Below, in pieces: positions 1 through 9,730 of a DNA stretch of 33,952 bases (position 1 is the first letter of the stretch; each line of letters starts with the position of its first letter). This stretch comes from Coriobacteriaceae bacterium. Its GTDB lineage: Bacteria > Actinomycetota > Coriobacteriia > Coriobacteriales > Eggerthellaceae. The notes beneath the pieces were generated by a model, which saw only the letters and a list, made by a program, of their open reading frames with translations, did no database searches and was not told where the DNA came from. The stretch lies in contig SUUF01000004.1 of the NCBI GenBank assembly GCA_015062635.1, forward strand, positions 1 to 33,952, written 5' to 3'. A program made the position numbers and the translations under genes.

Positions 1-21
1 TGGCGCGTTTCCAGCGAGAAT

Positions 22-43
22 GGGTGAGCGCCTGCGCTCACCC
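22..43 (+). terminator. perfect hairpin upstream of dCMP deaminase gene
   Basis: A 9-bp perfect stem (22-30 with 35-43) closes a CCTG loop. No run of T follows directly. It probably ends transcription of the gene to the left of the window, or sits in a leader before the deaminase gene. Terminator versus leader hairpin cannot be decided from sequence. Confidence 0.5.
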
Positions 44-71
44 TCGTACACTTTGAATGGGAGATGCGACC

Positions 72-545
72 ATGGCACTCACGCGTACTGGGGAACGTCC
101 GAGTTGGGATGAGTATTTCATGACCCTCGCCGACCAGGTGGCGAGCCGTACCACCTGCCTTCGTCGGGCGGTGGGCGCTGTCATCGTGAAGGACCACCGC
201 ATCCTCACCACGGGGTACAACGGCGTGCCGGTGGGCATGCGCCATTGCAACGAGGTCGGGTGCCTGCGCGAGCAGCTCGGTGTCCCTTCGGGCCAACGAC
301 AAGAGATCTGCCGCGGCCTGCATGCCGAGCAGAACGCCATCATCCAGGCGGCCAAGTACGGCATCGACATCTCGGGCGCCACCATCTACATCAACACGCA
401 GCCGTGCGTCACGTGTTCGAAGATGCTTATCAACGCCGGTATCGTCGAAATCGTCTACTCGAACCCGTATCCCGACGAGCTCGGGCAGCAGATGCTCGCT
501 GAAACCGACGTGAAATTGCGCGTGTATCAACCCGAGCAGAAGTAG
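72..545 (+). CDS. deoxycytidylate (dCMP) deaminase, ComEB family
   Basis: This is a cytosolic zinc enzyme that deaminates dCMP to dUMP, feeding thymidylate synthesis. The 157-residue protein has the cytidine-deaminase zinc site: H84-A-E86 with the catalytic glutamate, and P111-C112-x-x-C115. A Cys/His-rich stretch between residues 58 and 84 fits the loop that carries a second, structural zinc in some dCMP deaminases. An ATG exists at 57, but the ATG at 72 is preferred because GGGAG at 59-63 makes a ribosome site about eight bases ahead of it, while nothing precedes 57. The gene stands alone between a hairpin and the ATP synthase leader region. The family is clear. The substrate (dCMP rather than a related nucleotide) is inferred from similarity to ComEB-type proteins. 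Confidence 0.92.
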   Translation: MALTRTGERPSWDEYFMTLADQVASRTTCLRRAVGAVIVKDHRILTTGYNGVPVGMRHCNEVGCLREQLGVPSGQRQEICRGLHAEQNAIIQAAKYGIDISGATIYINTQPCVTCSKMLINAGIVEIVYSNPYPDELGQQMLAETDVKLRVYQPEQK

Positions 546-834
546 GCATGAGACGGTATCGAGCCGTTCGATAGGTATGGCCTGCATTTATTGTCTTTAA
601 GAATAGATGCTTGTCAGCTTCTTCCGCTCGCAGGAAATTCTAACAATTCCCTGGTTCTGGGGGAAAACCCGCAAGTCCGGTGTTAAGATTTCCGTGGTTC
701 TGCTCGATTATGCCTGAAATTAGGACAATTTCGGAAGAATGGGTAAACCAAAAGGCGAGAAACACCGTTTTTTGGCCCCAAATCAGACCGAAAGGGAATG
801 ATTTCAAGCACGGAAAGGGGACAGATTCGTTAAA
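546..834 (+). promoter_or_regulatory. leader region upstream of the ATP synthase operon
   Basis: This 289-base stretch has no convincing gene. It is less GC-rich than its surroundings and should hold the atp promoter, but no good -35/-10 pair stands out. It contains two weak inverted repeats: TATCGA at 557-562 with TCGATA at 568-573, and an 8-bp stem with one G-T pair (714-721 with 727-734, loop AGGAC). A GGTTCTG motif occurs twice, near 652 and 697. The minus-strand reading frame through 640-1209 has no family resemblance and is treated as a shadow. Confidence 0.4.
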
Positions 835-1131
835 TTGGGTATCGCACTCGGCATACTCCTGGGCGCGGTGGCCGGTTTTATCGCATTTCTTCCGCTTTTC
901 GCTGCAATACGCATTTCCCGCAGGGTGACCTCGGTGCGGATGCTTGCATCTGCGACGAATGCCTTGCTGGGCACGGCGGTATCGCTGGTGCTCGCGGTTA
1001 TCGGGCTGCTGCTGTGTTCGAACTATGCGCACGATGTGCTGCTGCCGTTCGGATGCGCCGAGATCGTCGCGCTCGTCGCCAGCATCTCGGTTTACGTGGT
1101 GTATAAGAACGTCCTTGCGAAGCGGAAGTAG
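835..1131 (+). CDS. atpI: small membrane protein in the atpI position, probable ATP synthase subunit I
   Basis: The 98-residue protein is mostly hydrophobic, with three likely membrane helices (about residues 2-24, 37-62 and 68-90) and a basic C-terminus (KNVLAKRK). It lies 29 bases before atpB, the usual place of atpI, whose product helps assemble the c ring in some bacteria. The start is TTG at 835, the first usable codon after an in-frame stop at 799. A purine-rich GGAAAGGGGA at 812-821 precedes it at a somewhat long distance. AtpI proteins often have four helices and about 120 residues, so this one is short. The call rests mainly on position and hydrophobicity, since the sequence alone has no diagnostic motif. 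Confidence 0.6.
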   Translation: MGIALGILLGAVAGFIAFLPLFAAIRISRRVTSVRMLASATNALLGTAVSLVLAVIGLLLCSNYAHDVLLPFGCAEIVALVASISVYVVYKNVLAKRK

Positions 1132-1160
1132 GCAAGCGGGGAAGAAAGGCTGGTAGGTTA

Positions 1161-1961
1161 ATGGGCCAAGCAATAGGTGATGCGCTCGCTCAATTTGTCG
1201 AGCATGCACAAGGTCTGTATGACACGTTCCTTTCGGCGACGGTGTTCTCCATCGGAAGCTGGAACGTCTCGCAGTATACGATTTGGATGTTCATCGGGCT
1301 TGCGCTCGTCTTGCTGCTGATTCTGGGTGTTTCCCGCAACCTGCAGCTCGTTCCCAAGAACAAGTTCTACAACACCGTGGAGTTCGGTTACACGTTCGTC
1401 AAGCACTCCATCGGCGAAGACGTCATCGGCGCGGGCTTCCAGAAGCACATCCCGTTCCTGGCCACGCTGTTCTTCTTCATCGTGTGCTGCAACATCTTGG
1501 GCCTCATCCCCGGCTTCAAGACGGCAACCGGCACCATTTCGGTCACGTGGGCGCTTTCCCTCGTGTCCTTCGTGTACTTCAACTACTGGGGCCTGAAGAC
1601 CCTCGGTCTCGGCGGCTACATCAAGAGCCTCGTGCCGTCGGGCGTCCCCGGCCCGATGATTCCCATCGTGTGGTTCCTCGAGTTCCTCTCGATGGTCATC
1701 CGTCTGCTCACGCTGGCCGTCCGACTCTACGGCAACATGCTGTCGGGCCACATGATCCTGGCCGTGTTCTCGCTCGCGACCACCGTGTTCTTCCAGTATG
1801 CGTTCTTCCAGATGGACTTCGTCACCGGTGCGGTCGGCATCCTGTGGTTCGTCCTGCTCATCGCCATGTACGCCCTCGAGACGCTGGTTGCGTTCCTCCA
1901 GGCGTACGTGTTCACGATCCTTTCGTCTTCCTACATCGGCCTGGCCATCCATCCTCACTGA
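1161..1961 (+). CDS. atpB: F1Fo ATP synthase subunit a
   Basis: Subunit a is the membrane stator that forms the ion half-channels beside the c ring. The 266-residue protein has several membrane helices. It carries the essential arginine as R188 in LAVRLYGNMLSGH (equivalent to E. coli Arg210) and the conserved glutamine Q247 in FLQAYVFTIL. The E. coli Glu219 position is His here, a common exchange between bacterial groups. The motif NILGLIPG near residues 111-118 is also typical. The start is ATG 1161. It follows the putative atpI by 29 bases and is followed by an unusually long 120-base spacer with two hairpins before atpE. Confidence 0.96.
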   Translation: MGQAIGDALAQFVEHAQGLYDTFLSATVFSIGSWNVSQYTIWMFIGLALVLLLILGVSRNLQLVPKNKFYNTVEFGYTFVKHSIGEDVIGAGFQKHIPFLATLFFFIVCCNILGLIPGFKTATGTISVTWALSLVSFVYFNYWGLKTLGLGGYIKSLVPSGVPGPMIPIVWFLEFLSMVIRLLTLAVRLYGNMLSGHMILAVFSLATTVFFQYAFFQMDFVTGAVGILWFVLLIAMYALETLVAFLQAYVFTILSSSYIGLAIHPH

Positions 1962-1972
1962 TCAAGGAAGTC

Positions 1973-1989
1973 GCGGGTGCGAATCCCGC
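1973..1989 (+). promoter_or_regulatory. first hairpin in the atpB-atpE spacer
   Basis: The stem GCGGG/CCCGC closes a 7-base loop TGCGAAT. Stem size and loop resemble a tRNA T-arm, but no other tRNA parts are present. It begins 12 bases after the atpB stop and may affect mRNA processing or protect the atpE transcript from 3' decay. The hairpin is seen directly; its role is inferred. Confidence 0.45.
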
Positions 1990-2044
1990 ATCAAGTTTCG
2001 GTACTTTCAGCGGGAGTTCCTGCTGGGGTTATGTAAGGTGAATG

Positions 2045-2061
2045 CCGGAGATGGGCTCCGG
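2045..2061 (+). promoter_or_regulatory. second hairpin, just upstream of the atpE ribosome site
   Basis: The perfect 6-bp stem CCGGAG/CTCCGG has loop ATGGG. It ends nine bases before the very strong ribosome binding site of atpE (AAGGAGGT at 2070-2077). Its position suggests a role in keeping the atpE start open or in stabilising a processed 5' end, helping the high c-subunit output that the ring requires. Confidence 0.45.
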
Positions 2062-2081
2062 GTTCAACAAAGGAGGTAATT

Positions 2082-2300
2082 GTGGATATCACTTTGACGC
2101 TCGCTGCGATGAAGGTCGTCGGCTATGGTCTCGCCGCCATCGGCCCTGGCGCCGGCATCGGCATCGCCACGTACGGCCTGTGCGTTTCGGCCGCTCGTCA
2201 GCCTGAGATGAAGGGTCAGCTCATGGGCTACTTCTTCATCGGCGCCGCTATGTCCGAGGCTCTCGCACTCCTCGGCCTTGTCCTCTTCTTCATTGCCTAA
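2082..2300 (+). CDS. atpE: F1Fo ATP synthase subunit c (proteolipid)
   Basis: Subunit c forms the rotor ring that carries ions across the membrane. The 72-residue protein is a helical hairpin: a glycine-rich first helix (GPGAGIGIATYG, residues 21-32), the polar loop A38-R-Q-P-E42, and a second helix with the ion-binding carboxylate E59. Na+-type rings usually have Gln in helix 1 and Ser/Thr just after the Glu. Here these positions are hydrophobic or Ala, which points to proton coupling. The start is GTG 2082, set by an almost perfect Shine-Dalgarno, AAGGAGGT. No alternative start fits. The ring size cannot be told from the sequence. Confidence 0.97.
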   Translation: MDITLTLAAMKVVGYGLAAIGPGAGIGIATYGLCVSAARQPEMKGQLMGYFFIGAAMSEALALLGLVLFFIA

Positions 2301-2358
2301 TGCGTAAACGCACTACGGTAAGAAGAAACCACGAAGACAAGAAAAGGAGGCAAAAGAG

Positions 2359-2973
2359 TTGACAGCGAAGATTAACAACGTCGCGAAGAAACTCTCCTAC
2401 GGGATCGTCGCCGCTGGCGCGATGGCCGCAGCCATGCCCTTCACCGCCCTCGCTGCGGAGGAAGAGGCCGGCATCAACGCCATCCTGCCGCAGATGGACG
2501 AATTCATCCCGATGCTCATTGCCTTTTTGATCCTGTGGTTCGTCCTGGCCAAGTTCGGTTGGCCGGTCTTCGAGAACATGCTCACGCGCCGCGAGAACAC
2601 CATCAAGGATGCCCTCGCGAAGGCCGAGGAAGCACGTCTGGCTTCCGAGCGTGCCATGGCCGAGCATGAAGACCAGCTTGCTGAAGCGAAGGCACTGGCT
2701 GCCCAGATCGTCGCCGACGCCAAGAAGTCGGGTGAGGCCCTGCAGGCCGATATCACCGCGACCGCTCAGAAGCAGGCCGACGAGATGATTGAAAAGGCTC
2801 GCGCCGCCATCGAGTACGAGAAGAAGGCGGCTGTGGAGGAGCTTCAGGGTTCTGTCGCCGACATGACCATCGCCGTTGCGAGCAAGGTCATCGGCAACGA
2901 CCTGAGCGACGCCGAGCATCGCGCGATCATCGAGCGCTACATCAACGAGGCGGGGAGTTTCAATGAAAACTAA
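2359..2973 (+). CDS. atpF: F1Fo ATP synthase subunit b with signal-peptide-like N-terminus
   Basis: Subunit b is the peripheral stalk that joins the membrane sector to F1. The TTG start at 2359 is fixed by AAAAGGAGG at 2342-2350. The 204-residue protein has, in order: a basic then hydrophobic N-terminus ending in a good signal peptidase I site (PFTALA before AEEE, about residue 32/33); a second hydrophobic helix at 46-66; and a long charged Ala/Glu/Lys coiled coil to about residue 180. Textbook b subunits of around 165 residues have one membrane helix only, so the first segment is an extra. The final bases overlap atpH by 11, implying coupled translation. Confidence 0.94.
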   Translation: MTAKINNVAKKLSYGIVAAGAMAAAMPFTALAAEEEAGINAILPQMDEFIPMLIAFLILWFVLAKFGWPVFENMLTRRENTIKDALAKAEEARLASERAMAEHEDQLAEAKALAAQIVADAKKSGEALQADITATAQKQADEMIEKARAAIEYEKKAAVEELQGSVADMTIAVASKVIGNDLSDAEHRAIIERYINEAGSFNEN

Positions 2974-3547
2974 TCGTCTTGTCGTAAACGCGAAAATCGA
3001 CGCATACGCTACGGCCTTGGTCGATAACGTGTACGAGCGCTATGGTCGCGACGAGCTGGTGGAAGTACGTAATCAGATTCGCCTTATCATCAGGCAGCTC
3101 CGCTCGAATCCCAAGTTCCTGCAACTTATGAGGCAGGACAACCTTGAACCCGCGCAAATGAACAAGATCGTTCACGAAGTGCTCGATGGGTTCAACTCGG
3201 TGTTCGCGGATGTCGCCGCCGTGATGGGCGAGAATCGGGACCTGCATCTGATTCCCCGCGTGCTGCATGCATTCGACCGGCAGATCGCCGAGAAGCACAA
3301 TGTGGTAGCCGTGGACGTGCGTACCGCCGTCGAGCTCGATGACCATCTGCGTCAGATGATTATCGACAAGGTGAAAGCCGAACTCGGCAAGGATGCGATC
3401 CTGAGTGAGCGCATCGACAAGAACATGCTTGGCGGCATCGTCATGACGGTGCAAGGCAAGCGAATCGACGCTAGCGTACGCGCTCAGATGAACCAGGCGC
3501 GTATCGAGCTCAAGAAACACACAATGGAGGTGAAAGCAAGTGACTGA
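2963..3547 (+). CDS. atpH: F1Fo ATP synthase subunit delta
   Basis: Delta (OSCP-like) sits on top of the F1 head and binds the b stalk. The 194-residue protein has the alpha-helical N-terminal domain and the family's C-terminal signature [20 protein letters not shown] (about residues 154-173). The ATG at 2963 lies inside the end of atpF, and its TGA overlaps the atpA start by eight bases, so all three are likely to be translationally coupled. Its length is normal (about 180-190). The N-terminal half is divergent, as is usual in this family, so the C-terminal motif and operon position carry the call. Confidence 0.94.
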   Translation: MKTNRLVVNAKIDAYATALVDNVYERYGRDELVEVRNQIRLIIRQLRSNPKFLQLMRQDNLEPAQMNKIVHEVLDGFNSVFADVAAVMGENRDLHLIPRVLHAFDRQIAEKHNVVAVDVRTAVELDDHLRQMIIDKVKAELGKDAILSERIDKNMLGGIVMTVQGKRIDASVRAQMNQARIELKKHTMEVKASD

Positions 3548-5102
3548 AATCACCGCTCAGGCGATTGACGAGGCATTGCGTCGTCAACTCGAGCAGCTGA
3601 ACACCAGCGTCGAGGCCCGCGAGGTGGGTACGGTCGTCGAAATCGGCGACGGTATCGCACGCATCGATGGCCTGAAAGACGCGATGCAAGGCGAGCTCCT
3701 CGAGTTCACCGCTTCCGACGGCAAGATCGTTTACGGCATGGCCCAGAACCTCGAAGAGGATCAGGTCGGCGCCGTTCTTCTGGGTGATCTCACCGCTATC
3801 AAGGAGAACGACCAGGTTCGCACCACCGGCGACATCGTCGAGGTGCCCTGCGGCAAGGGCCTGCTTGGCCGCGTCGTGAACCCGCTTGGCGTGCCGATTG
3901 ACGGCAAGGGCCCCATCAACGCTGAGGGTCGCCGCCCCGTCGAGTTCAAGGCACCGGGCGTTCACGAGCGCCAGCCCGTCAAGGAGCCGATGCAGACCGG
4001 CATCATGGCCGTCGACTCGATGATCCCCATCGGACGCGGCCAGCGCGAGCTTATCATTGGCGACCGCCAGACTGGTAAGACCGCCATCGCCATCGACGCC
4101 ATCATCAACCAAAAGGGCCAGGACATGATCTGCGTCTACGTGGCAATCGGCCAGAAGGCCTCCACGGTCGCGAACATCGTCGAGACCCTCGAGAAGTTCG
4201 GCGCGATGGAGTACACCATCGTCGTCGCCGCAACGGCTTCCGATCCGGCGCCGCTGCAGTACATCGCCCCGATGGCCGGCGTTGCCATGGCAGAGTACTT
4301 CATGTTCACCGGCGAGGATGGCCAGCCGGCCAACGCCGAGAACCGCGGCCGCAACGTTCTGTGCGTGTACGACGACCTGTCTAAGCAGGCCGTGGCTTAC
4401 CGCCAGATGTCGCTGACCCTGCGTCGCCCGCCGGGACGCGAAGCGTATCCGGGCGACATCTTCTACCTGCACTCCCGCCTGCTCGAGCGTGCGGTCAAGC
4501 TGTCCGACGAGAATGGTGCCGGTTCCATCACCGCCCTGCCGATCATCGAGACGCAGGCCGGCGACGTCGGTGCCTACATCCCGACGAACGTCATTTCGAT
4601 TACCGACGGTCAGATCTACCTGGTGACCGACCTCTTCTTCCAGGGCCAGCGCCCTGCTGTCGACGTCGGCCTGTCGGTGTCCCGCGTCGGTGGCGACGCC
4701 CAGCGCAAGGCCATGAAGTCCCAGGCTGGTTCGCTGCGCCTCGACCTGGCCACCTACCGCGAGCTGAAGGCCTTCACCCAGTTCGGTTCCGACCTGGACA
4801 AGGCTACCCAGCAGCAGCTGAACCGTGGTGCTCGCATGACCGAGCTTCTGAAGCAGGGCCGTTACGCTCCGATGCCCGTCATGGAGCAGGCCATCGCCAT
4901 CTTCGCCGGCAACCAGGGCTACCTGGATGACATCCCGGTCGAGGATGTGGTTCGCTTCCGTACCGAGATGCTCCAGAACCTCCGCACCTCCGCTCCCGAG
5001 ATCTTCAGCGAGCTCGAGAAGGAGAGCAAGTTCACGGATAAGATCGAGGCTGACGCAAAGGCCGCCATCGAGCGCTTCAAGAGCCAATTTGCCGTTAGCT
5101 AA
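3540..5102 (+). CDS. atpA: F1Fo ATP synthase subunit alpha
   Basis: Alpha forms half of the F1 hexamer and binds non-catalytic nucleotide. The 520-residue protein has the beta-barrel N-domain, the Walker A loop GDRQTGKT at 174-181, and the conserved [10 protein letters not shown] segment with the arginine finger that reaches into the beta active site. The start is GTG 3540, eight bases inside atpH and preceded by GGAGGTGA. Its size is slightly above the usual 500-515. It is followed after 11 bases by atpG, with GGAAGAGG as the next ribosome site. Confidence 0.98.
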   Translation: MTEITAQAIDEALRRQLEQLNTSVEAREVGTVVEIGDGIARIDGLKDAMQGELLEFTASDGKIVYGMAQNLEEDQVGAVLLGDLTAIKENDQVRTTGDIVEVPCGKGLLGRVVNPLGVPIDGKGPINAEGRRPVEFKAPGVHERQPVKEPMQTGIMAVDSMIPIGRGQRELIIGDRQTGKTAIAIDAIINQKGQDMICVYVAIGQKASTVANIVETLEKFGAMEYTIVVAATASDPAPLQYIAPMAGVAMAEYFMFTGEDGQPANAENRGRNVLCVYDDLSKQAVAYRQMSLTLRRPPGREAYPGDIFYLHSRLLERAVKLSDENGAGSITALPIIETQAGDVGAYIPTNVISITDGQIYLVTDLFFQGQRPAVDVGLSVSRVGGDAQRKAMKSQAGSLRLDLATYRELKAFTQFGSDLDKATQQQLNRGARMTELLKQGRYAPMPVMEQAIAIFAGNQGYLDDIPVEDVVRFRTEMLQNLRTSAPEIFSELEKESKFTDKIEADAKAAIERFKSQFAVS

Positions 5103-5113
5103 GGAAGAGGACA

Positions 5114-6103
5114 ATGGCAACACTTCATGACATCAACAGGCGTATCAACTCCGTCAAATCGACGAAGCAGATTACGCGTACCATGGAGATGATCTCGGCT
5201 GCCAAGATCCGCAGAGCCCGCGAACGTGTCGAGCGCACCATCCCGTATACCGCGGGAATGGCCTCGACCGTCACCGGCATCATCGACCGCGTCGGAGCAT
5301 CCGCCAACCCGTTGTTGCGGGTTCACGATGAGGTGAAGCACATCCTCATCGTGACGGTGGTGTCCGACCGCGGCCTGGCCGGCGGCTTCAACGGCAACGT
5401 GCTGCGTGCGGCCGAGCGGATCATGAAGGAGAAGGCCGCTGACGGCATCACCGCCGATGTGATCGCCTGCGGCAAGAAGGCCATCTCGTTCTGGAAGTAC
5501 CGCAAGATCACTCCAATCATGGAATTCACGGACCTGTCGGCCGACCCGACCATGGGCGAGGCTATCCAGCTGGGTAACTACGCCATGGAAAAGTATGTCG
5601 ACGGTACGTATGATGAGGTCATTCTCGTTTACAACCACGCGAGGAACGCTGGCGATCAGGTGTTGCGCGCCGAGTATCTGCTCCCGGTTCGCCGCATCGT
5701 GTTCGTCGACACCTCTAAGGCGATTCCGAACTGGCTTGCCCCGATGAGCGCGTTCGTGTCGATGGTCGACCTGAACAACCTTCAGGAGACCCTGGCCACC
5801 GGCGAGAGCGCCGAGAAAGAGGAAGAAGAGACCGAGGTTTCGCCCGAGGTCGTCTTCGAGCCCGAACAGGAATCGGTCCTCTGGACGTTGCTGCCTGCTT
5901 ATATGCGCACGATGTTCTACGCCACGCTCATCGACTCCGCGGCCGGCGAGCAGGGCGCACGCCGTAACGCCATGAAGGCTGCGACCGATAATGCTAACGA
6001 GATGCAGACCAATTTGACCAGACTGTACAACCGCGTCCGTCAGGGTGCTATCACCACCGAGCTCAACGAGATCGTTGGCGGTGCGGCGGCATTGGAGGAT
6101 TAA
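5114..6103 (+). CDS. atpG: F1Fo ATP synthase subunit gamma with acidic insert
   Basis: Gamma is the rotating central shaft. The N-terminal helix INSVKSTKQITRTMEMISAAK (about 11-31) and the C-terminal helix NAMKAATDNANEMQTNLTRLYNR (about 285-307) are the conserved coiled-coil parts, and SDRGLAGGFN (84-93) marks the Rossmann-like domain. At 329 residues it is longer than the usual 285-300. The excess lies between about 198 and 250 and includes an acidic run (EKEEEETEVSPE, 234-245). Such an insert is on the outer face of the shaft domain and could influence rotation or regulation, but that is speculation. The stop at 6101-6103 abuts the atpD start without a gap. Confidence 0.96.
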   Translation: MATLHDINRRINSVKSTKQITRTMEMISAAKIRRARERVERTIPYTAGMASTVTGIIDRVGASANPLLRVHDEVKHILIVTVVSDRGLAGGFNGNVLRAAERIMKEKAADGITADVIACGKKAISFWKYRKITPIMEFTDLSADPTMGEAIQLGNYAMEKYVDGTYDEVILVYNHARNAGDQVLRAEYLLPVRRIVFVDTSKAIPNWLAPMSAFVSMVDLNNLQETLATGESAEKEEEETEVSPEVVFEPEQESVLWTLLPAYMRTMFYATLIDSAAGEQGARRNAMKAATDNANEMQTNLTRLYNRVRQGAITTELNEIVGGAAALED

Positions 6104-7554
<1,451 letters not shown>

Positions 7555-7555
<1 letters not shown>

Positions 7556-7980
7556 TGTCTAAGCTCACGTGCGACATCGTGCACTTGCAGGACCGCGTCT
7601 ACCGCTGCGAGGACGTCGAGATGGTCGTCGTCCCGGGTCAGTTGGGCGAAACCGGCATCATGGAGAACCATGTGCCGCTGGTGTCCAAGCTCAGGAGCGG
7701 AGCGGTGCGCGTGCACCTGAACGATGGCACGGTGAAGACAATCGCCACGCAGGGCGGCTATGCGACTTGCTCCGGCACGCGTGTCTACGTCCTTGCCGAC
7801 CGCGCTTGCCTCGCCGAGGATATCGACGAGAACGAGCTGCGCGAGGAAGAGGCGTCGCTTAACCAGCGTATCGCGGCTGAAGAGGAGGGCATCAAGAAGA
7901 AGGTGCTCGAGCGCAAGCTGCGTTGGGTGAACATTCGCCGCAAGGTGAAAGAACAGGCCGGAAACGCCGCACACATCTAG
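7555..7980 (+). CDS. atpC: F1Fo ATP synthase subunit epsilon
   Basis: Epsilon links the rotor shaft to the c ring and can inhibit ATP hydrolysis. The 141-residue protein has the N-terminal beta sandwich with the family pattern GETGIMENHVPLVSKLRSG (about 31-49) and a C-terminal charged helical part (about 88-138) rich in Glu, Lys and Arg. The start is ATG 7555, which overlaps the atpD stop by one base; an upstream in-frame ATG at 7465 lies inside atpD and is not used. It is the last gene of the operon, 40 bases before a strong terminator. Confidence 0.95.
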
Positions 7981-8020
7981 TCGCGGTGCAAGCCCATACC
8001 CGGTCTGAGATATCCACATC

Positions 8021-8052
8021 AAGGCGCCCCGGCAACGGGGCGCCTTCATTTC
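8021..8052 (+). terminator. rho-independent terminator of the ATP synthase operon
   Basis: A perfect 11-bp stem (8021-8031 with 8036-8046) closes a GCAA tetraloop of the GNRA type. It is followed by TTCATTT. It comes 40 bases after atpC and before an unrelated exporter operon, so it ends the atp transcript. Confidence 0.88.
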
Positions 8053-8164
8053 GCCCGATGAATCGTGGGACTTCCCAGAACGTCGATGGGCGGTTTTACA
8101 CACGATGCGAAATCTGGGAGAATCACTACCTTGGGAAGCAAACGAAATCCGAGGGAGGGACGGC

Positions 8165-9727
8165 ATGGACGACGGCAACGCCACGATGCCGGCGACGCAC
8201 GATATGGACGACCAGGTTCCCGTTGCAACACCGGTGGCGTCCACCGGGTTCGATGCCGATGATTCCGAGGCGCTTATCGCGCTGAAAAACCTTGAGGAGA
8301 AGCGCAAGAGGAAACGCCGCTCCCGCGCGATCAAGGTCGGCGTATGTGCGGCGCTTATCGCGGCGGGCATCGGCATATGGGCGTTTATGAATGCCCAGGC
8401 GAACGAGGATTCGCTGGAGGAGAGCGGCCCCGAGACGGCAATCGCCATGCGCGAGGACTTCTCCACGAGCATTTCCGCTTCGGGCTCGTTGCAGCCTGCC
8501 TCATCGGTGGTGGTGACCCCCGAGGTGGACGGCACAATCCAGGAGGTCATGACGTCGGAAGGCAGCTATGTCGAGGAAGGCGATGTGCTCTTCACGATGC
8601 GCAGCCCCGAACTCGAGAAGGCGGTGAATACGGCCGCAAAGGGCGTAGATGAAGCCGCAGATGGGGTGAGGTCGGCGCGCGCGGCGGTGAGCAGCATGCA
8701 GAAGGCCTATTCGAAGGCGAAGAAGACCTACAAAGCCCAGAAGGCAAAGGCCGATGCGGCTATCGCGAAGGCCGAGGAAAAGGGCGGGCTTGCCTACGAG
8801 AAAGCCTATGACAAGGTGTATGCCGCCGAGATCGCGAAGATTCCGGCAGATGCGACCGAGAATCAGCGCTCGAAGCTCGAAAAGGCTGCCGACAAGGCGG
8901 CGAAAGAGGCGGGGCAGGAGGCATATGACAAGGCGTATGCCACGGTGAAGATTCCCGAGGTCGACCCCTTCGACGATGCGTCGTACGTCGAGCAGATCAG
9001 CAGCGCGAAATCGGAGGTCACGTCCGCTCAGAGCACCTTGGATTCCGCCCAGCAAGACTACAATGAGGCCGTTGCCGAGCTCGATAAGTGCACGGTGCGG
9101 GCTCCGCAGGCAGGTACCGTGCTCTCGCTCGATGCCGTTGTCGGTGCAGGCGTGGGGGACGGCGAGTCGGGGCCCACGGGATCGCTAGCCCAGATCGCCG
9201 ACCTTTCCCGGATGAAGGTGAACGTCGAGGTGAACGAGATCGACATCTCGAACATCGAGAAGGGGCAGCGTGCGAACGTGACGTTTTCGGCGTTCCCCGA
9301 TTTGGAGCTCGAAGCCAAGGTGGCCGATATCGGCTCGGTGGCGAGCGGTTCCGAAGAAGGCGATTTCGGAGGCGGCGGCGTGGTCACCTTCAAGGTCGAC
9401 CTCGTCATCGACAAGCCTGACCCGCGGCTGAAGCTCGGCATGACGGCTTCGGTCGACATCCTGACGCAGGATATTCCGAATGCCCTGGTGATTCCCGCCG
9501 CGGCCCTTACCGACGATGGAGACGGCAACTATACGGTCGACGTGGTGGTGAACGAGGAGACGCTCGAGACGAAGACGAAGACGGTCAAAGTGGCCGCGCA
9601 ATCGTCGTCTGAGGCGGTTATCAAGAAGGGCCTGAATGAGGGCGATATGGTGCTGGTGTATGGCTCCGATGGCGGCGACATGGATGATATGGACGACGGA
9701 GAGCTCATGGAAGGGTTCGAGGGGTAG
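8165..9727 (+). CDS. HlyD/MacA-like membrane fusion protein of an ABC exporter
   Basis: This is the periplasmic-adaptor-type subunit of a MacAB/YknXYZ-like exporter, anchored in the cytoplasmic membrane. The ATG at 8165 has GGGAGGGA just before it; an earlier in-frame ATG at 8105 has none. The 520-residue product has about 55 mostly polar cytoplasmic residues ending in a very basic patch (EKRKRKRRSR), one membrane helix (about 56-75), a biotinyl-lipoyl-like half (ASGSLQP...VDGTIQEV), a long Ala/Lys/Glu coiled coil (about 145-310), the second lipoyl half (CTVRAPQAGTVLS) and a beta barrel. The tail is acidic and Met-rich (MDDMDDGELMEG). The ATPase and permease follow in the same operon. The exported substrate is unknown. 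Confidence 0.85.
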   Translation: MDDGNATMPATHDMDDQVPVATPVASTGFDADDSEALIALKNLEEKRKRKRRSRAIKVGVCAALIAAGIGIWAFMNAQANEDSLEESGPETAIAMREDFSTSISASGSLQPASSVVVTPEVDGTIQEVMTSEGSYVEEGDVLFTMRSPELEKAVNTAAKGVDEAADGVRSARAAVSSMQKAYSKAKKTYKAQKAKADAAIAKAEEKGGLAYEKAYDKVYAAEIAKIPADATENQRSKLEKAADKAAKEAGQEAYDKAYATVKIPEVDPFDDASYVEQISSAKSEVTSAQSTLDSAQQDYNEAVAELDKCTVRAPQAGTVLSLDAVVGAGVGDGESGPTGSLAQIADLSRMKVNVEVNEIDISNIEKGQRANVTFSAFPDLELEAKVADIGSVASGSEEGDFGGGGVVTFKVDLVIDKPDPRLKLGMTASVDILTQDIPNALVIPAAALTDDGDGNYTVDVVVNEETLETKTKTVKVAAQSSSEAVIKKGLNEGDMVLVYGSDGGDMDDMDDGELMEGFEG

Positions 9728-9730
9728 CGC

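Noticed and set aside
57-71. Upstream start (ATG 57) for the dCMP deaminase
   Set aside because: No ribosome site precedes 57, while GGGAG lies at the right distance before ATG 72, and the family start fits the shorter form.
640-1209. 189-codon minus-strand frame over the atp leader
   Set aside because: It overlaps the putative atpI and the atpB start, is rich in His, Arg and Gln without any motif, and has no upstream ribosome site. Treated as chance.
1962-1998. tRNA gene or fragment, because GCGGG-TGCGAAT-CCCGC looks like a T-arm
   Set aside because: No anticodon arm, D-arm or matching acceptor stem is found upstream, and the upstream sequence is the end of atpB. The loop has G at the second position instead of T, and no CCA end follows. 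It is kept as a plain hairpin.
8697-8960. Lys/Ala/Glu-rich repeat region in the membrane fusion protein taken as a DNA repeat array
   Set aside because: It is the normal coiled-coil hairpin of HlyD/MacA proteins. Codons vary and no regular nucleotide period was seen.
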